Origin: Nitrospira defluvii
GTDB taxonomy: Bacteria; Nitrospirota; Nitrospiria; Nitrospirales; Nitrospiraceae
DNA length: 64,000 nucleotides
Reading direction: 5' to 3'
Assembly: GCA_011525625.1 (NCBI GenBank)
Contig: WYAX01000020.1
Span: 62,001 to 126,000 of the forward strand
The position numbers and the translations under genes were made by a program. The notes beneath the pieces are model-generated. The model had not been told where the DNA came from, did no database searches, and saw nothing but the letters and a program-made list of their open reading frames with translations. Position 1 is the first letter of the stretch; every line of letters begins with the position of its first letter. Below, piece by piece: positions 8,961-17,999 of this stretch.

Positions 8961-10216
8961 TGCACCCACGCCTCCAACGTCCGACAGGCTGCCATGGCGC
9001 TCTTCACTCCATCCTCATGAAAGCCGAAACCCCAATAGGCTCCGCAATAAAACGTGCGCTGCTGCCCGTTGATGGCCTCATACCGCGCTTGCGCGGCGAC
9101 CGCCTGCGGCGAATACAACGGGTGATGATAGACGATGCGCTTCAAGACCTTCGCCGGATCGATCGCCTCACTGTGGTTTAACGTCACACAAAACTCGCAG
9201 GGTGCCTGGAGCCCTTGCAGCCGGTTCATGTGGTAGGTGACTACGACGTGCTCAGGCGGCGTGGGCAAGAGATGATAGTTCCATGCCGCCCAGGCCAGTC
9301 GACGTTTCGGCAGCAACGAACGATCCGTGTGCAGCACCGCTTCATTGCGCTGATACCGGATGGCTCCCAGGACCTCTTGTTCCAACGGCGACGGTTTCGC
9401 CAACAGTGTCAGCGCTTGATCACTGTGGCAGGCCAGCACGATCGCGTCGAACCGCTCGGTCTGCCGTCGCCCCTCTCGATCTCGCCAGCGCACTTCCACA
9501 CCTTGCGGAAACCGCCCGATCGACTCCACCGGAGCCTGCAACCGGATCCGGTCACGAAACGGGCGCACCAGCGGTTCGACGTAGCGGTGCGATCCGCCAG
9601 TGATAACACGCCACGTAGGCCGATCGTTCACCGACAACATCCCGTGGTGTTTAAAGAACCGGACCAGATATTGAGCCGGAAACTCCCGGATCGTGGCCTG
9701 TCCGGCCGACCAGATGGCCGCCGCCATGGGGAGGAGATACTGGCGAATGAACGGCTCCGAGTACCCCTGCTGTTCCAGGTAGGCTCTCAGGGACGGGCCC
9801 GGTCCCGGTTGCTCCAGCAACGCCACCGCCTCACGGTTGAATCGAAGGATGTCGCGGATCATCCGGTGGAACGACGGGCGCAGCAGATTCCGTCGTTGCG
9901 CGAACAGGCTGTTCAGCGTAGTCCCGTTGTACTCCAGGCCGGTGCGCTCGCAACGGACGCTGAAGCTCATGTCGCTTGGTTGATGCGCGACGCCCAATCG
10001 ATCGAGCAAGGCAATGAAGTTGGGATAGGTCCAATCGTTGAAGACGATGAAGCCGGTGTCCACGGCGTAGGTCGTCCCCTCCCAGGGAACCTCGATCGTG
10101 TTGGTATGCCCGCCGATATAGTCGCCCGCTTCAAACAGGGTCAGCACATGCCGGCCATGAAGAAGGTGGCCCGCCGTCATACCCGCAATCCCGGTGCCGA
10201 CAATGGCGATGTTCAT
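8957..10216 (-). CDS. FAD-dependent amine oxidase-like protein
   Basis: A 419-residue flavoprotein with the dinucleotide-binding motif MNIAIVGTGIAGMTAGHLL at the N-terminus and the C-terminal FAD contact FCGAYWGFGFHEDGV. It belongs to the NAD(P)/FAD amine-oxidase group that accompanies Cfa and DUF1365. In such clusters it is thought to desaturate or oxidise the modified acyl chain; the exact reaction here is inferred. It overlaps the SDR gene upstream by ATGA. Confidence 0.88.
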   Translation of the reverse strand: MNIAIVGTGIAGMTAGHLLHGRHVLTLFEAGDYIGGHTNTIEVPWEGTTYAVDTGFIVFNDWTYPNFIALLDRLGVAHQPSDMSFSVRCERTGLEYNGTTLNSLFAQRRNLLRPSFHRMIRDILRFNREAVALLEQPGPGPSLRAYLEQQGYSEPFIRQYLLPMAAAIWSAGQATIREFPAQYLVRFFKHHGMLSVNDRPTWRVITGGSHRYVEPLVRPFRDRIRLQAPVESIGRFPQGVEVRWRDREGRRQTERFDAIVLACHSDQALTLLAKPSPLEQEVLGAIRYQRNEAVLHTDRSLLPKRRLAWAAWNYHLLPTPPEHVVVTYHMNRLQGLQAPCEFCVTLNHSEAIDPAKVLKRIVYHHPLYSPQAVAAQARYEAINGQQRTFYCGAYWGFGFHEDGVKSAMAACRTLEAWVQ

Positions 10217-10983
10217 GGCCGTCTCACCAGCGTGGCACTCACACGCGTGTAGATCCGCGCCGGCAAAAGGGCCAACAGTTTGAACGCCAGACTGAACCGT
10301 TTTGGGAAATGAATGTCCGGCCTCCCCGCCTCGATCCCGTCGACGATTCGGCGGGCCGCTTCGTCCACTTCGATGCGAAAGGGCATCGGGAAATCGTTCC
10401 GATCTGTGAGGGGCGTTCGGACGAAACCAGGGGACACCACGGACACGGTGATACCGGATCGGTACAGGTCGACCCGCAGGGACTCCAACAGGTAGGTGAT
10501 AGCCGCCTTGGATGCTCCGTAGGCCTCGGCGCGCGGAAGCCCCGCGTAGGCCACGGTGCTGCTCATGCCGACGAGGTGCGGCGCGGGGGATTGTCTCAAG
10601 AGCGGCAAGACCGCCTCGATTCCGTATACCATGCTGAGAAAGTTGGTGCGCATGGTCCGTTCGAACACCGCACTGTCGAAGGTGTCAACCTCGACATATT
10701 CGCAGGTGCCTGCGTTGAGGAACGCCACATCGAGACCTCCGACTCGACGGACCATCTCGGCGGCCGCCCGGAGGTTGGCGTCGCAGTCGGTGACATCGCA
10801 GGGGAGAGCCGTCACGCGCTCGCTGCCACAGTCGTTCACGAGCTGGTGCAGTGCGGATTCGTTCCGGGCCGAGGCGATCACGGTGGCGCCGCGACGGACC
10901 AGCTCGACGGACACGGCTCGGCCAATGCCGCTTGACGCGCCCGTCACCCAGACCCGTCGACCGCTGACTGCATGCCGTCCCAT
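10213..10983 (-). CDS. Short-chain dehydrogenase/reductase
   Basis: A 256-residue SDR. The cofactor motif VTGASSGIGRAV and the catalytic YGASK (with serine in MSSTVAYAGLPRAEAYGASK) are intact, so it is probably an active NAD(P)-dependent oxidoreductase. The C-terminal block PDIHFPKRFSLAFKLLALLP suggests membrane or lipid contact. One base separates it from the NTF2-fold gene upstream. Its substrate is probably in the same lipid pathway, by context. Confidence 0.9.
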   Translation of the reverse strand: MGRHAVSGRRVWVTGASSGIGRAVSVELVRRGATVIASARNESALHQLVNDCGSERVTALPCDVTDCDANLRAAAEMVRRVGGLDVAFLNAGTCEYVEVDTFDSAVFERTMRTNFLSMVYGIEAVLPLLRQSPAPHLVGMSSTVAYAGLPRAEAYGASKAAITYLLESLRVDLYRSGITVSVVSPGFVRTPLTDRNDFPMPFRIEVDEAARRIVDGIEAGRPDIHFPKRFSLAFKLLALLPARIYTRVSATLVRRP

Positions 10984-10984
10984 C

Positions 10985-11401
10985 TCACACCCGTTCCTTC
11001 ACGAAGCGGACGATCATCCCGATCAGGGGAAGGTGTTCATACAGCATCGCTCCCGCGTCGAAGTAATCCCGGTGAAAATAGATCTTCTGCCGAAACCGAA
11101 CGTGTGTGGAACCGGGCACCACGACCGGCTGCCCGCCGTTGAGTCTCGGATGCCTCAGCGACATCGTCCACAGCAGCACGGCTTGTTGCGATTGCACTAC
11201 TTCAGCGTCGAAGGTGAACGCACAGGCTTCAACGTGGGCGTAGAGCTCGGCAAAATATCGAGTGAGCGCCCCGAGCCCTTCGAGTCGCCGGAACGGGTCC
11301 TGGAACAGCACATCATCGGTATACAGCTCCGCTAGCAGTCCCAACGACTGGGCATCGAGCCCTCCATAGGTCTCCTTGAACTGCTCCACAACGGAATGCA
11401 T
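10985..11401 (-). CDS. NTF2/SnoaL-fold protein
   Basis: A 138-residue protein of the nuclear-transport-factor-2 fold (LYTDDVLFQDPFRRLEGLGALTRYFAELY is characteristic). Members are often small isomerases, hydrolases or binding proteins. No catalytic residues can be assigned with confidence. An ATG two codons after an alternative GTG is chosen because GGGAG sits about nine bases upstream. It lies within the same coupled gene run as the SDR. Confidence 0.82.
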   Translation of the reverse strand: MHSVVEQFKETYGGLDAQSLGLLAELYTDDVLFQDPFRRLEGLGALTRYFAELYAHVEACAFTFDAEVVQSQQAVLLWTMSLRHPRLNGGQPVVVPGSTHVRFRQKIYFHRDYFDAGAMLYEHLPLIGMIVRFVKERV

Positions 11402-11441
11402 AGTCACGGTCTCCCGCCGCTCAGATCGATCAGCGGCACAT

Positions 11442-12029
11442 TCACCGATTCAACAACCGCAGCTTCAAGGCCTCATTGATCGGGTTCGGCCCCAGCCAAA
11501 TGGCAAAGTAGGCCGCGGCAAAGTCCGCTCCCTCTACCGTTCCTTTCACGACTCCGTTGAGACTCAACTCGGTGCCCACGCCCGGAGTATAGGTCAGCCC
11601 GTAACGATCACCTGGTTTCACATCCTCGTACAGACGATGCAGCTGGGCAATGCGCGGCGCCATGATCGCCAGCCGCTCCGGGGAGACATTGTCCGCCAAA
11701 ACCTTCTCGGCAGCTCGCCCGAAGTCTCCCGCCCGGATGCTGCGAAAATAAGACAGTTCCAGACGTTTCGGCACATCCTCCAACACCCGATCTGGCTCCG
11801 TACCGGACGGGAGATACAGTGCGGCCACGTACACCGAAATGGTCCGTAAGAACTTCGCGAGGCCGACGCCTCGAAGCGGAAGGGTGACCGAACCGACGCT
11901 GATCGAATCGGAAAAGCTCACGCCCTCAACGAGGGCGGCAGCCCCTGGAATCGGCAGCGCGACGAGCAGGAGACCGGTGAGCCCGTACACGACTGCCCGG
12001 CTCCGTGCTGCTTGCCCTCGTCTTTGCAT
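11442..12029 (-). CDS. Exported chalcone isomerase-fold protein
   Basis: A 195-residue protein with a signal peptide (VVYGLTGLLLVALPIPGAAA) followed by a chalcone-isomerase-like domain (VGLAKFLRTISVYVAALYLPSG, ELSYFRSIRAGDFGRAAEKVL). Bacterial members of this fold mostly lack isomerase activity and may bind fatty acids, which fits the lipid-modifying neighbours. It is separated from the CbiX-like gene upstream by about 50 bases. Confidence 0.82.
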   Translation of the reverse strand: MQRRGQAARSRAVVYGLTGLLLVALPIPGAAALVEGVSFSDSISVGSVTLPLRGVGLAKFLRTISVYVAALYLPSGTEPDRVLEDVPKRLELSYFRSIRAGDFGRAAEKVLADNVSPERLAIMAPRIAQLHRLYEDVKPGDRYGLTYTPGVGTELSLNGVVKGTVEGADFAAAYFAIWLGPNPINEALKLRLLNR

Positions 12030-12080
12030 CGCCTATCTCCGCACGACCGTTCACACGCCCGTGCCTTTCTCCCCCTTTGG

Positions 12081-12590
12081 TCACACAAACCGCCGAATCT
12101 GGTCCGCCAACGTGGTGGCCACCTTCGTCAGGTCGAACGGCCAGGCATAGCGCAACGCCACATTCGGATACTGGGTGCGTAGTTGCTCCAGAATTTCGGG
12201 AATCTCCACTTCGGAATGCGAGCCGCCCGGCGTAAACATCGTCGTAGTGACCGTAATATCGGTCGCCCCCTGCTTGATCAGCGACTCCACCGACTCCTCC
12301 AGAGTCGGGCCACAGAATTCGTTGTAGGCCACGGCGAAGAGGGCACCGTTCAACTGCAGGCGCAGCTGCGCTGCCACCGCTTCCAGCCCGGCCTGATAGG
12401 GGTCGGTCTCCGCCGTGCGTGGCCAGTGCCGGATCTTGCCGTCCAAATCCAGCTCCTCTGCCGACGGAGGCAACTTCGCCGCGCGACGCTGCGCTTCCAG
12501 CCGCTTCAATTTCGTCACGAGATCCTGCGGACAATCCTTCGGAATCCCCCCGTGCCCCACTAAAATCACCCCTTGCGTCGTCGCCGCCAT
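12081..12590 (-). CDS. CbiX/SirB-like sirohydrochlorin chelatase family protein
   Basis: A 169-residue protein with the CbiX signature GVILVGHGGIPKDCP at the start and a second half containing TTTMFTPGGSHSEVEIPEIL. Family members insert Co2+ or Fe2+ into sirohydrochlorin; both metal-binding histidines appear present. The start is preceded by AAGGAAA; longer in-frame extensions look non-coding. Its position in an array apparently controlled by a B12-type regulator is suggestive of corrinoid or siroheme handling, but a chaperone role is also possible. Confidence 0.75.
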   Translation of the reverse strand: MAATTQGVILVGHGGIPKDCPQDLVTKLKRLEAQRRAAKLPPSAEELDLDGKIRHWPRTAETDPYQAGLEAVAAQLRLQLNGALFAVAYNEFCGPTLEESVESLIKQGATDITVTTTMFTPGGSHSEVEIPEILEQLRTQYPNVALRYAWPFDLTKVATTLADQIRRFV

Positions 12591-12661
12591 GGTGCCGTTT
12601 CCTTTCTTGACAATGTGGTGAATCGATCCTGCCGGACCCCCTGTGTGGGGTCGCCCCGCCA

Positions 12662-13615
12662 TTAGACATGATTGCGCAGCATCAGCTCCTTCGGATGCGG
12701 ATTGAGGTACACCTGATCACGAATATATTCGACATCGAACGCTTGCACGTAGTGTTTGATCAACGTGAGCGGCACGATCAGTGGCGTCAGCCCCTGATGA
12801 TAATCGGCAATGACTCCCAGCAGCTCGGCCTTTTCCTGCGCACCGAGACGGTCTTTGAAATGTCCCAGGATATGCTGCAAGACATTGACGTGTTTGCGTA
12901 CCGTCGCCCGCACAGCCAGGGCCTGCATGAACAGCTCGCCATATCGAAGTACCAGGTCTTTGGGGCGATACTCATGGACCTGCGCGACCAACCGGCCCAG
13001 CTGGCGGTAGTGTTGGACGCTATGGGCCAAGAGCAGGTACTTATGAATCGTATGAAACCGGACGACCGCCTGCCTCGTGACCCCGCCGTGAATAAGATCC
13101 TGCCAGCGGCGATAGCAGAACACCCGCTCGATAAAATTTTCTCGCAGCAGAGGATCGCTCAGCCGACCTTCTTCCTCCACGGGAATGAGCGGGAATCGCC
13201 CGACAAACGCGCGCGCGAACAGGCCCACGCCTTTACGATTCGGCATGCCGTGCTCGTTGTATGTCCGGACACGTTCCACCCCGCAACTCGGAGAGTCCTT
13301 TTTGAAGACAAATCCCGACAGATCGACAGCCTCCAGATCGACCAGGCGTCTGTCGGTCACGAGTTCGAGGGCTCGTGTGTGATCCCGACCGCTCTTGATA
13401 CTCACCAGTCTCGGCTGTTGCGGATCTCCTACCAGCCGCATCGCCTCACGCGGCGTACCGAGTCCCGCTTCGACCTCCGGACAGACCGGAACCCATTCGA
13501 CATATCGGCCGAGGACGTCCGTTAAGAATTGATCCCGCTTGTGGCCGCCGTCAAAGCGAACCTGCTCGCCGAGGAGACAGCGGCTGATGCCGAGGCGAAG
13601 TGCCGACGTCGTCAT
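12662..13615 (-). CDS. DUF523-DUF1722 fusion protein
   Basis: A 317-residue two-domain protein. The N-terminal DUF523 half has LGISRCLLGEQVRFDGGHKRD and the cysteine block KKDSPSCGVERV; the C-terminal DUF1722 half contains FHTIHKYLLLAHS. Both domains are linked to light- and photolyase-associated gene sets in many bacteria. DUF523 conserved cysteines suggest a metal site, possibly for thiouracil-type chemistry. The start overlaps the photolyase stop by ATGA. Confidence 0.87.
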   Translation of the reverse strand: MTTSALRLGISRCLLGEQVRFDGGHKRDQFLTDVLGRYVEWVPVCPEVEAGLGTPREAMRLVGDPQQPRLVSIKSGRDHTRALELVTDRRLVDLEAVDLSGFVFKKDSPSCGVERVRTYNEHGMPNRKGVGLFARAFVGRFPLIPVEEEGRLSDPLLRENFIERVFCYRRWQDLIHGGVTRQAVVRFHTIHKYLLLAHSVQHYRQLGRLVAQVHEYRPKDLVLRYGELFMQALAVRATVRKHVNVLQHILGHFKDRLGAQEKAELLGVIADYHQGLTPLIVPLTLIKHYVQAFDVEYIRDQVYLNPHPKELMLRNHV

Positions 13616-15057
13616 GGGGCTACCTTCTGCTTCCCGAGATCCAGATATTCCTGGCGCGCCTGCCGATGATCCACAATGGGTTCCGGGTAGTCGATGCCGA
13701 TCCGGCATCGAGCCCGGACCTGTTCCTCCTTGGGCATGAGCGCCGGTTCGTGAATCCATTTTGTCGGCACCTGACTCAGCTCCGGGACGTACTGGCGCAC
13801 ATAGCCTCCCTCAGGGTCGAACTTCGCACTTTGCAGGGTCGGGTTGAAAATCCGATAGCCCTGCATCGCATCGGTCCCGGTCGACGCACACCACTGCCAG
13901 TTGCCGTTGTTCGCCGCCAGATCTCCGTCTACCAACTGCTCCATGAAGTAGCGTTCTCCGCTTTGCCAATCCAGCCGTAGATCCTTCACAAGGAACGACG
14001 CCGCGACCATGCGCACGCGATTGTGCATCCAGCCCGTTTCGTTCAGCTGGCGCATCCCCGCGTCGACGATCGGATAGCCGGTCCGCCCCTGACACCAGGC
14101 GGCAAACAACCGATCGCGCTCCGGCCCGGCGGGACGCGGAGCAGGAAGCCCGGGCTTCGCCTTGAACGGTCCCTCGGCCACATGCGGAAACGCCGACAAC
14201 ACCTGTTGAAAAAACTCCCGCCACACCAGCTCATCCATCCAGGTGAACACATCGGCACGAGAAACCGGTCCGCCCTTCGAGAGCGTCTGCAGCGCGGCAT
14301 GTACCATCGTGCGCGTCGTGATCGTGCCGAACCGCAAATGGGGGGACATCTTGGACGTCCCGTCCTGAGCGGGGAGATTCCTGCCGCTGACGTAGCGATG
14401 TATCGGCCCTTTCAAGAACCACTGTAACCGAGCACGGGCGGCCTGTTCACCCGGCTCGATCCACGTCGGCACCGAGGCATACCCGAGCGCTTCCGCGGTG
14501 GGCCAGGGGGGCAGGGAGGAACCCGCAGCGTGGTCCACCGACGGAATGGCAGGAACCGGCAGCACCGACGGAGCCGCCGCACGCCACTTCGTCCACCACC
14601 GATCCCGATAGGCACTGTATCGTTGAAACGGGTCCCCGGTCAGACCCCGCACTTCTTCCGCCTCAAACACGACATGATCTTTAAACGTCTTCACGGTGCG
14701 GCCTTGTCGAGCCAACTGCTGTTGAGTCTGGCGATCTCGATCGATGGCGGCTGGTTCATAGTCTCGATTCCAGTACACCGCATCCACCGATAGATCCTGA
14801 GCGGTCCGTAACACCGTCTCCACCGGCTCGCCCATTCGCCAGAGAAGCGACACCCCCCGCTCGGCCAGCGAACGCCGCAGATCGTCCAAACACCCCAGCA
14901 TGAATCCCACACAGGCGGATCCAAACACATGGGATTGCAGCAACGGCTCGTCGAACACAAACAGCGGTACGATCTCTCGACACTCACGACAAGCCGCCGA
15001 GAGCGCGGGGTTGTCATGGATGCGAAGATCTCGGCGAAACCACACCAACCCTCTCAC
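13612..15057 (-). CDS. phr: Class I deoxyribodipyrimidine photolyase
   Basis: A 481-residue light-driven repair enzyme that splits UV-induced pyrimidine dimers. The N-terminal antenna domain begins VRGLVWFRRDLRIHDNPAL; the FAD domain shows GRTGYPIVDAGMRQL, WMHNRVRM and NNGNWQWCASTGTDAMQGYRIFNP. I place the start at a GTG whose last three bases with the next base form the stop of the upstream gene (GTGA overlap). A longer ATG-initiated form would add 25 unrelated residues. Confidence 0.95.
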   Translation of the reverse strand: MRGLVWFRRDLRIHDNPALSAACRECREIVPLFVFDEPLLQSHVFGSACVGFMLGCLDDLRRSLAERGVSLLWRMGEPVETVLRTAQDLSVDAVYWNRDYEPAAIDRDRQTQQQLARQGRTVKTFKDHVVFEAEEVRGLTGDPFQRYSAYRDRWWTKWRAAAPSVLPVPAIPSVDHAAGSSLPPWPTAEALGYASVPTWIEPGEQAARARLQWFLKGPIHRYVSGRNLPAQDGTSKMSPHLRFGTITTRTMVHAALQTLSKGGPVSRADVFTWMDELVWREFFQQVLSAFPHVAEGPFKAKPGLPAPRPAGPERDRLFAAWCQGRTGYPIVDAGMRQLNETGWMHNRVRMVAASFLVKDLRLDWQSGERYFMEQLVDGDLAANNGNWQWCASTGTDAMQGYRIFNPTLQSAKFDPEGGYVRQYVPELSQVPTKWIHEPALMPKEEQVRARCRIGIDYPEPIVDHRQARQEYLDLGKQKVAP

Positions 15058-15485
15058 GAAGGCACCTCCGGGGAAGACGAGGCCAACCGAGTCGTTGGCG
15101 GCAGGGGATCTGCGAACAGCACTCGTCGCCACGCAACATAGCAGAGAAACAGCGCCGTTGTGGCCATAAATCCCGTGCGGAGATGATGGTAGCCGAATTG
15201 AAACTGATTCATCAGTTCGCTCGTGATGCCGAATCCGCCATAGGCCATCGCGAGCCCCCAGGACCAGGGGCGGAGAAAGACGAAGCCGTACCCGATCAGG
15301 AAATGCACGGCCGGCGAATGCAGTTTGACCAGGTAGGCCAGCGGACCGACGATTGTCACGCCGAATAACTTCAACGCATAGGCGGGGAAAAACTCGATGA
15401 TGAGCAGGTCGATCAGCCCCACAAGCAGAAAGAGCGCGCCGAACAACTTGAGATCGATGCCGCGTTGTGTGGTCTGTCTTACCAT
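15054..15485 (-). CDS. Small polytopic membrane protein of unknown function
   Basis: A 143-residue protein with about four hydrophobic segments (LKLFGALFLLVGLIDLLIIEFF, FLIGYGFVFLRPWSWGLAMAYG, GFMATTALFLCYVAW). I do not recognise the family. It overlaps the photolyase start by four bases, so it is probably cotranslated with phr. The hydrophilic C-terminal tail is rich in Pro and Ser. Confidence 0.75.
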   Translation of the reverse strand: MVRQTTQRGIDLKLFGALFLLVGLIDLLIIEFFPAYALKLFGVTIVGPLAYLVKLHSPAVHFLIGYGFVFLRPWSWGLAMAYGGFGITSELMNQFQFGYHHLRTGFMATTALFLCYVAWRRVLFADPLPPTTRLASSSPEVPS

Positions 15486-15534
15486 GGTCCTGCCTCCTTC
15501 GCTGTGCGGATATGGCGCCCCAGGGTTTGGATGC

Positions 15535-16059
15535 TTAGCGCATCCAGGCGTCGGGAAACGCCTGCCACCAGGTCGTGGGGTGCGCGTTCCGCCATTGCGT
15601 CTGTTCCTGCCAGAGGCGGTCGGACACGGCCTTGTTCAGTCGCACCGCCATGGCGGCGCTGACGTCGGCCTGTTGACGAACGCTGGTCTGGATCATCTCT
15701 TTCGCCATCCTGGCCAAACCGCCGGGGGGATCGACGAGATCCTCCGTATGCCGATAGGCCAGATTCAAATACAACTGCTCCACGGCCATCCAGCTTTCGT
15801 CTCTGGACAATTGTTCCAGATACGCGTCAATCGCCTGATAGACGTACGTGAGATGCAGATAGGTCTCGGCTGACGGACGGTGTTGAATTCCCTGTTCGCA
15901 GGCTTCCAGCGCCCGACGATAGTCACCCGCCAGTAGATACAGACTTGTCCTCTCGATTCCCGACAGAGTCGGCGACAGCGAAGGACGGTCCCACCCCACG
16001 GCCGGCGACGGGCCTGTCATGAGCATCAGCATCACCAGTCCTGCAATGACCTGTCTCAC
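15535..16059 (-). CDS. Exported TPR-like protein of unknown function
   Basis: A 174-residue protein with a signal peptide (MRQVIAGLVMLMLMTGPSPAVG). The mature part is helical; GDYRRALEACEQGIQHRPSAETYLHLTYVYQAI looks like one or two tetratricopeptide-type helix pairs. The function is unknown. It lies between the PDZ protein gene and the membrane protein gene in the same direction. Confidence 0.72.
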   Translation of the reverse strand: MRQVIAGLVMLMLMTGPSPAVGWDRPSLSPTLSGIERTSLYLLAGDYRRALEACEQGIQHRPSAETYLHLTYVYQAIDAYLEQLSRDESWMAVEQLYLNLAYRHTEDLVDPPGGLARMAKEMIQTSVRQQADVSAAMAVRLNKAVSDRLWQEQTQWRNAHPTTWWQAFPDAWMR

Positions 16060-16066
16060 GCGTCAC

Positions 16067-16549
16067 CTATTTGGCCGGGCCGCCGTGCGACCCCATCTGT
16101 CCCTTGTACAATGTCTGACCGGCGACCCGGGTGACGGACAGCTCCCGCACGCCGCTCTCGGATTTCACGCCCAATCTCACGACGGTTCCCGGTTCCCCAC
16201 GGACCATCAGGGCCACCTCTTCGTAGGTCTTGCCCGTCAACGCAGCCCCGTCCACGGACATCACCTGATCACCCTGCTTGAGTCCGGCTTTTTCCGCCGG
16301 ACCGTCGGGCAACACCTGGGCGATCAACAACACCGAGGGATCACCCACTCGCTCCGCTCCGACATGCAGCGCCACGCCGATGACGCCATCCGGGACGCTC
16401 GCTTCGAGACCATACATACCGCCTTGCGCCCTCGAGTTGTCATGACCTTCAGCGGCCCAAGCCTGATGGCTCATGATCGAGGCCTGGCCCACCCACAGGC
16501 TCAGCACTCCGGCAAGGACGTACCGCCCAACATACGTATGTGTCTGCAT
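16067..16549 (-). CDS. Exported PDZ-domain protein
   Basis: A 160-residue protein with a signal peptide (YVLAGVLSLWVGQASIM) and a single PDZ domain in the second half (VLPDGPAEKAGLKQGDQVMSVDGAAL). There is no protease domain, so it probably acts as a periplasmic adaptor. The start at MQTHTYV is preferred to upstream in-frame codons because the signal peptide begins there. It ends about seven bases before the next gene. Confidence 0.8.
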   Translation of the reverse strand: MQTHTYVGRYVLAGVLSLWVGQASIMSHQAWAAEGHDNSRAQGGMYGLEASVPDGVIGVALHVGAERVGDPSVLLIAQVLPDGPAEKAGLKQGDQVMSVDGAALTGKTYEEVALMVRGEPGTVVRLGVKSESGVRELSVTRVAGQTLYKGQMGSHGGPAK

Positions 16550-16571
16550 CGTCTTTCTCCCTTCATCCTGA

Positions 16572-17054
16572 TCACAAGTGACGACCCGCGCCGACCAACC
16601 AAAGACCACCGAGCAGGACCAGCACATTCAGGTACAGCGACCGCTGATGCAACCGAGTCCAGGCCGCCTGCAGCATCGGATCGACGGAACCCTGCCGCTC
16701 CTGCTCTTTGAGCCGATCCCTCATCGCGTTACTCTGCGGCGTCAAGGGGGAACGGCAGTACGACTCCGCCAGAAGAATCACCAACCAGATTCCTCCGGCG
16801 CCCAAGAGAGAGCCGGTCAGGCCGTGGAGGATTCCGAGCACGATCAACGAGAGGAACCCCAGCGTCGCCGCTCCCATGCCCAGGAGATAGTACGCAGGAA
16901 ACAACCGGCGCACGACAGATCCGAACTGGTCGGGCTCCAACTGCTTCGCAAGAATCGGCGCAACCACAAAGGACAGGAGCACGACCTTGCCGACCAGAAC
17001 GGCCACCGACAGCGCGTGGGCATACTGCATCGCCGACTCAATGATGGCGGTCAT
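16572..17054 (-). CDS. DUF4149 membrane protein
   Basis: A 160-residue protein with four predicted membrane segments: residues about 10-32, 52-72, 78-98 and 140-158. The pattern ALSVAVLVGKVVLLSFVVAPILAKQL and FPAYYLLG matches DUF4149 (TMEM205-like). The function is unknown. The start overlaps the epimerase stop by ATGA. Confidence 0.8.
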   Translation of the reverse strand: MTAIIESAMQYAHALSVAVLVGKVVLLSFVVAPILAKQLEPDQFGSVVRRLFPAYYLLGMGAATLGFLSLIVLGILHGLTGSLLGAGGIWLVILLAESYCRSPLTPQSNAMRDRLKEQERQGSVDPMLQAAWTRLHQRSLYLNVLVLLGGLWLVGAGRHL

Positions 17055-17968
17055 GTTTGACCCTCCGCGTCGAAGATCGCTCGCAAAGCCGGTTCCAACT
17101 TCGGATATCGAAAGACAAACCCTCCTGCCCGCACCTTGGCCGGGTCCACACGTTGCCCGGTGGTCATCAATGTCCCCAGCTCACCCAACGCCAGATGCAA
17201 GGCGAACCCGGGGACGGGAAGCCACGAAGGTCGATGGAGCACCCTGCCGATGGCGGAACACAAGTTCTTCATGGTCACCGCCTCAGGCGCCACCGCATTG
17301 ATCGGTCCTGACACTGTGGGCGTGGCGACGGCCCATTGGATGAGACCGATCAGATCGGCACGATGAATCCACGACACCCATTGCGTCCCGGGCAGCACCG
17401 GCCCTCCGGCAAAGAACCTGAACGGCAGCACCATCTTCGGTAGCGCCCCACCGTCCTGTTCCAGCACCATGCCTGTGCGCAGGACCACCACTCTTGTCTG
17501 AAATTGACCGGCGCGCAACGCCTCGGCCTCCCAGGCTGCGGAAAGGTCTGCCAGAAACCCCGTCCCGAGTGCCGACCGTTCGTCGAGAACCCGGTCGTCG
17601 CTGGCGCCGTAGTACCCGATGCCTGACGCACTGACAAAAACGGGAAGCGGCGAGGCACGCTCAGCGAGGGCGTCCACCAGCAATCTGGTGCTGCACGTCC
17701 GACTCTCCAGCAGCAGCCGCTTGCGGGCCGGGGTCCATCGGCCTTCGGCGATGGGGGCCCCGGCCAAATTGATCACTGCGTCGGCTGCCTCCACCTCAGC
17801 CCGCCATGGGCCCATCGATCGGGCATCCCACTGCACGTAGCGGACAGACGAATGAGACGAGTGACGGGGGGTCCGACACAACACCACTACGTCATGCCGC
17901 TGCTGCGCTACCTCCGCAACCAGCGCATGACCGATGAACCCTGTACCTCCGGTGACGACGATCCGCAT
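17051..17968 (-). CDS. TIGR01777-type NAD-dependent epimerase
   Basis: A 305-residue extended SDR with the Rossmann motif VTGGTGFIGHALV and the C-terminal DUF1731 region (FALHLALGELGTLMTTGQRVDPAKVRAGGFVFRYP). Family members (YfcH/SulA-like) often occur in photolyase clusters. It is presumed to act on a nucleotide-sugar or lipid substrate, but the real substrate is unknown. The start at MRIVVTGG is preceded by GGTGGAG. Confidence 0.88.
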   Translation of the reverse strand: MRIVVTGGTGFIGHALVAEVAQQRHDVVVLCRTPRHSSHSSVRYVQWDARSMGPWRAEVEAADAVINLAGAPIAEGRWTPARKRLLLESRTCSTRLLVDALAERASPLPVFVSASGIGYYGASDDRVLDERSALGTGFLADLSAAWEAEALRAGQFQTRVVVLRTGMVLEQDGGALPKMVLPFRFFAGGPVLPGTQWVSWIHRADLIGLIQWAVATPTVSGPINAVAPEAVTMKNLCSAIGRVLHRPSWLPVPGFALHLALGELGTLMTTGQRVDPAKVRAGGFVFRYPKLEPALRAIFDAEGQT

Positions 17969-17999
17969 GTGTCGCTTCTCCACCTACAGCCTGTGTCGA

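Noticed and set aside
9215-10252. 345-residue plus-strand open frame
   Set aside because: It is antisense to the FAD oxidase gene, is rich in Arg and Gln with no domain, and the minus-strand gene is certain.
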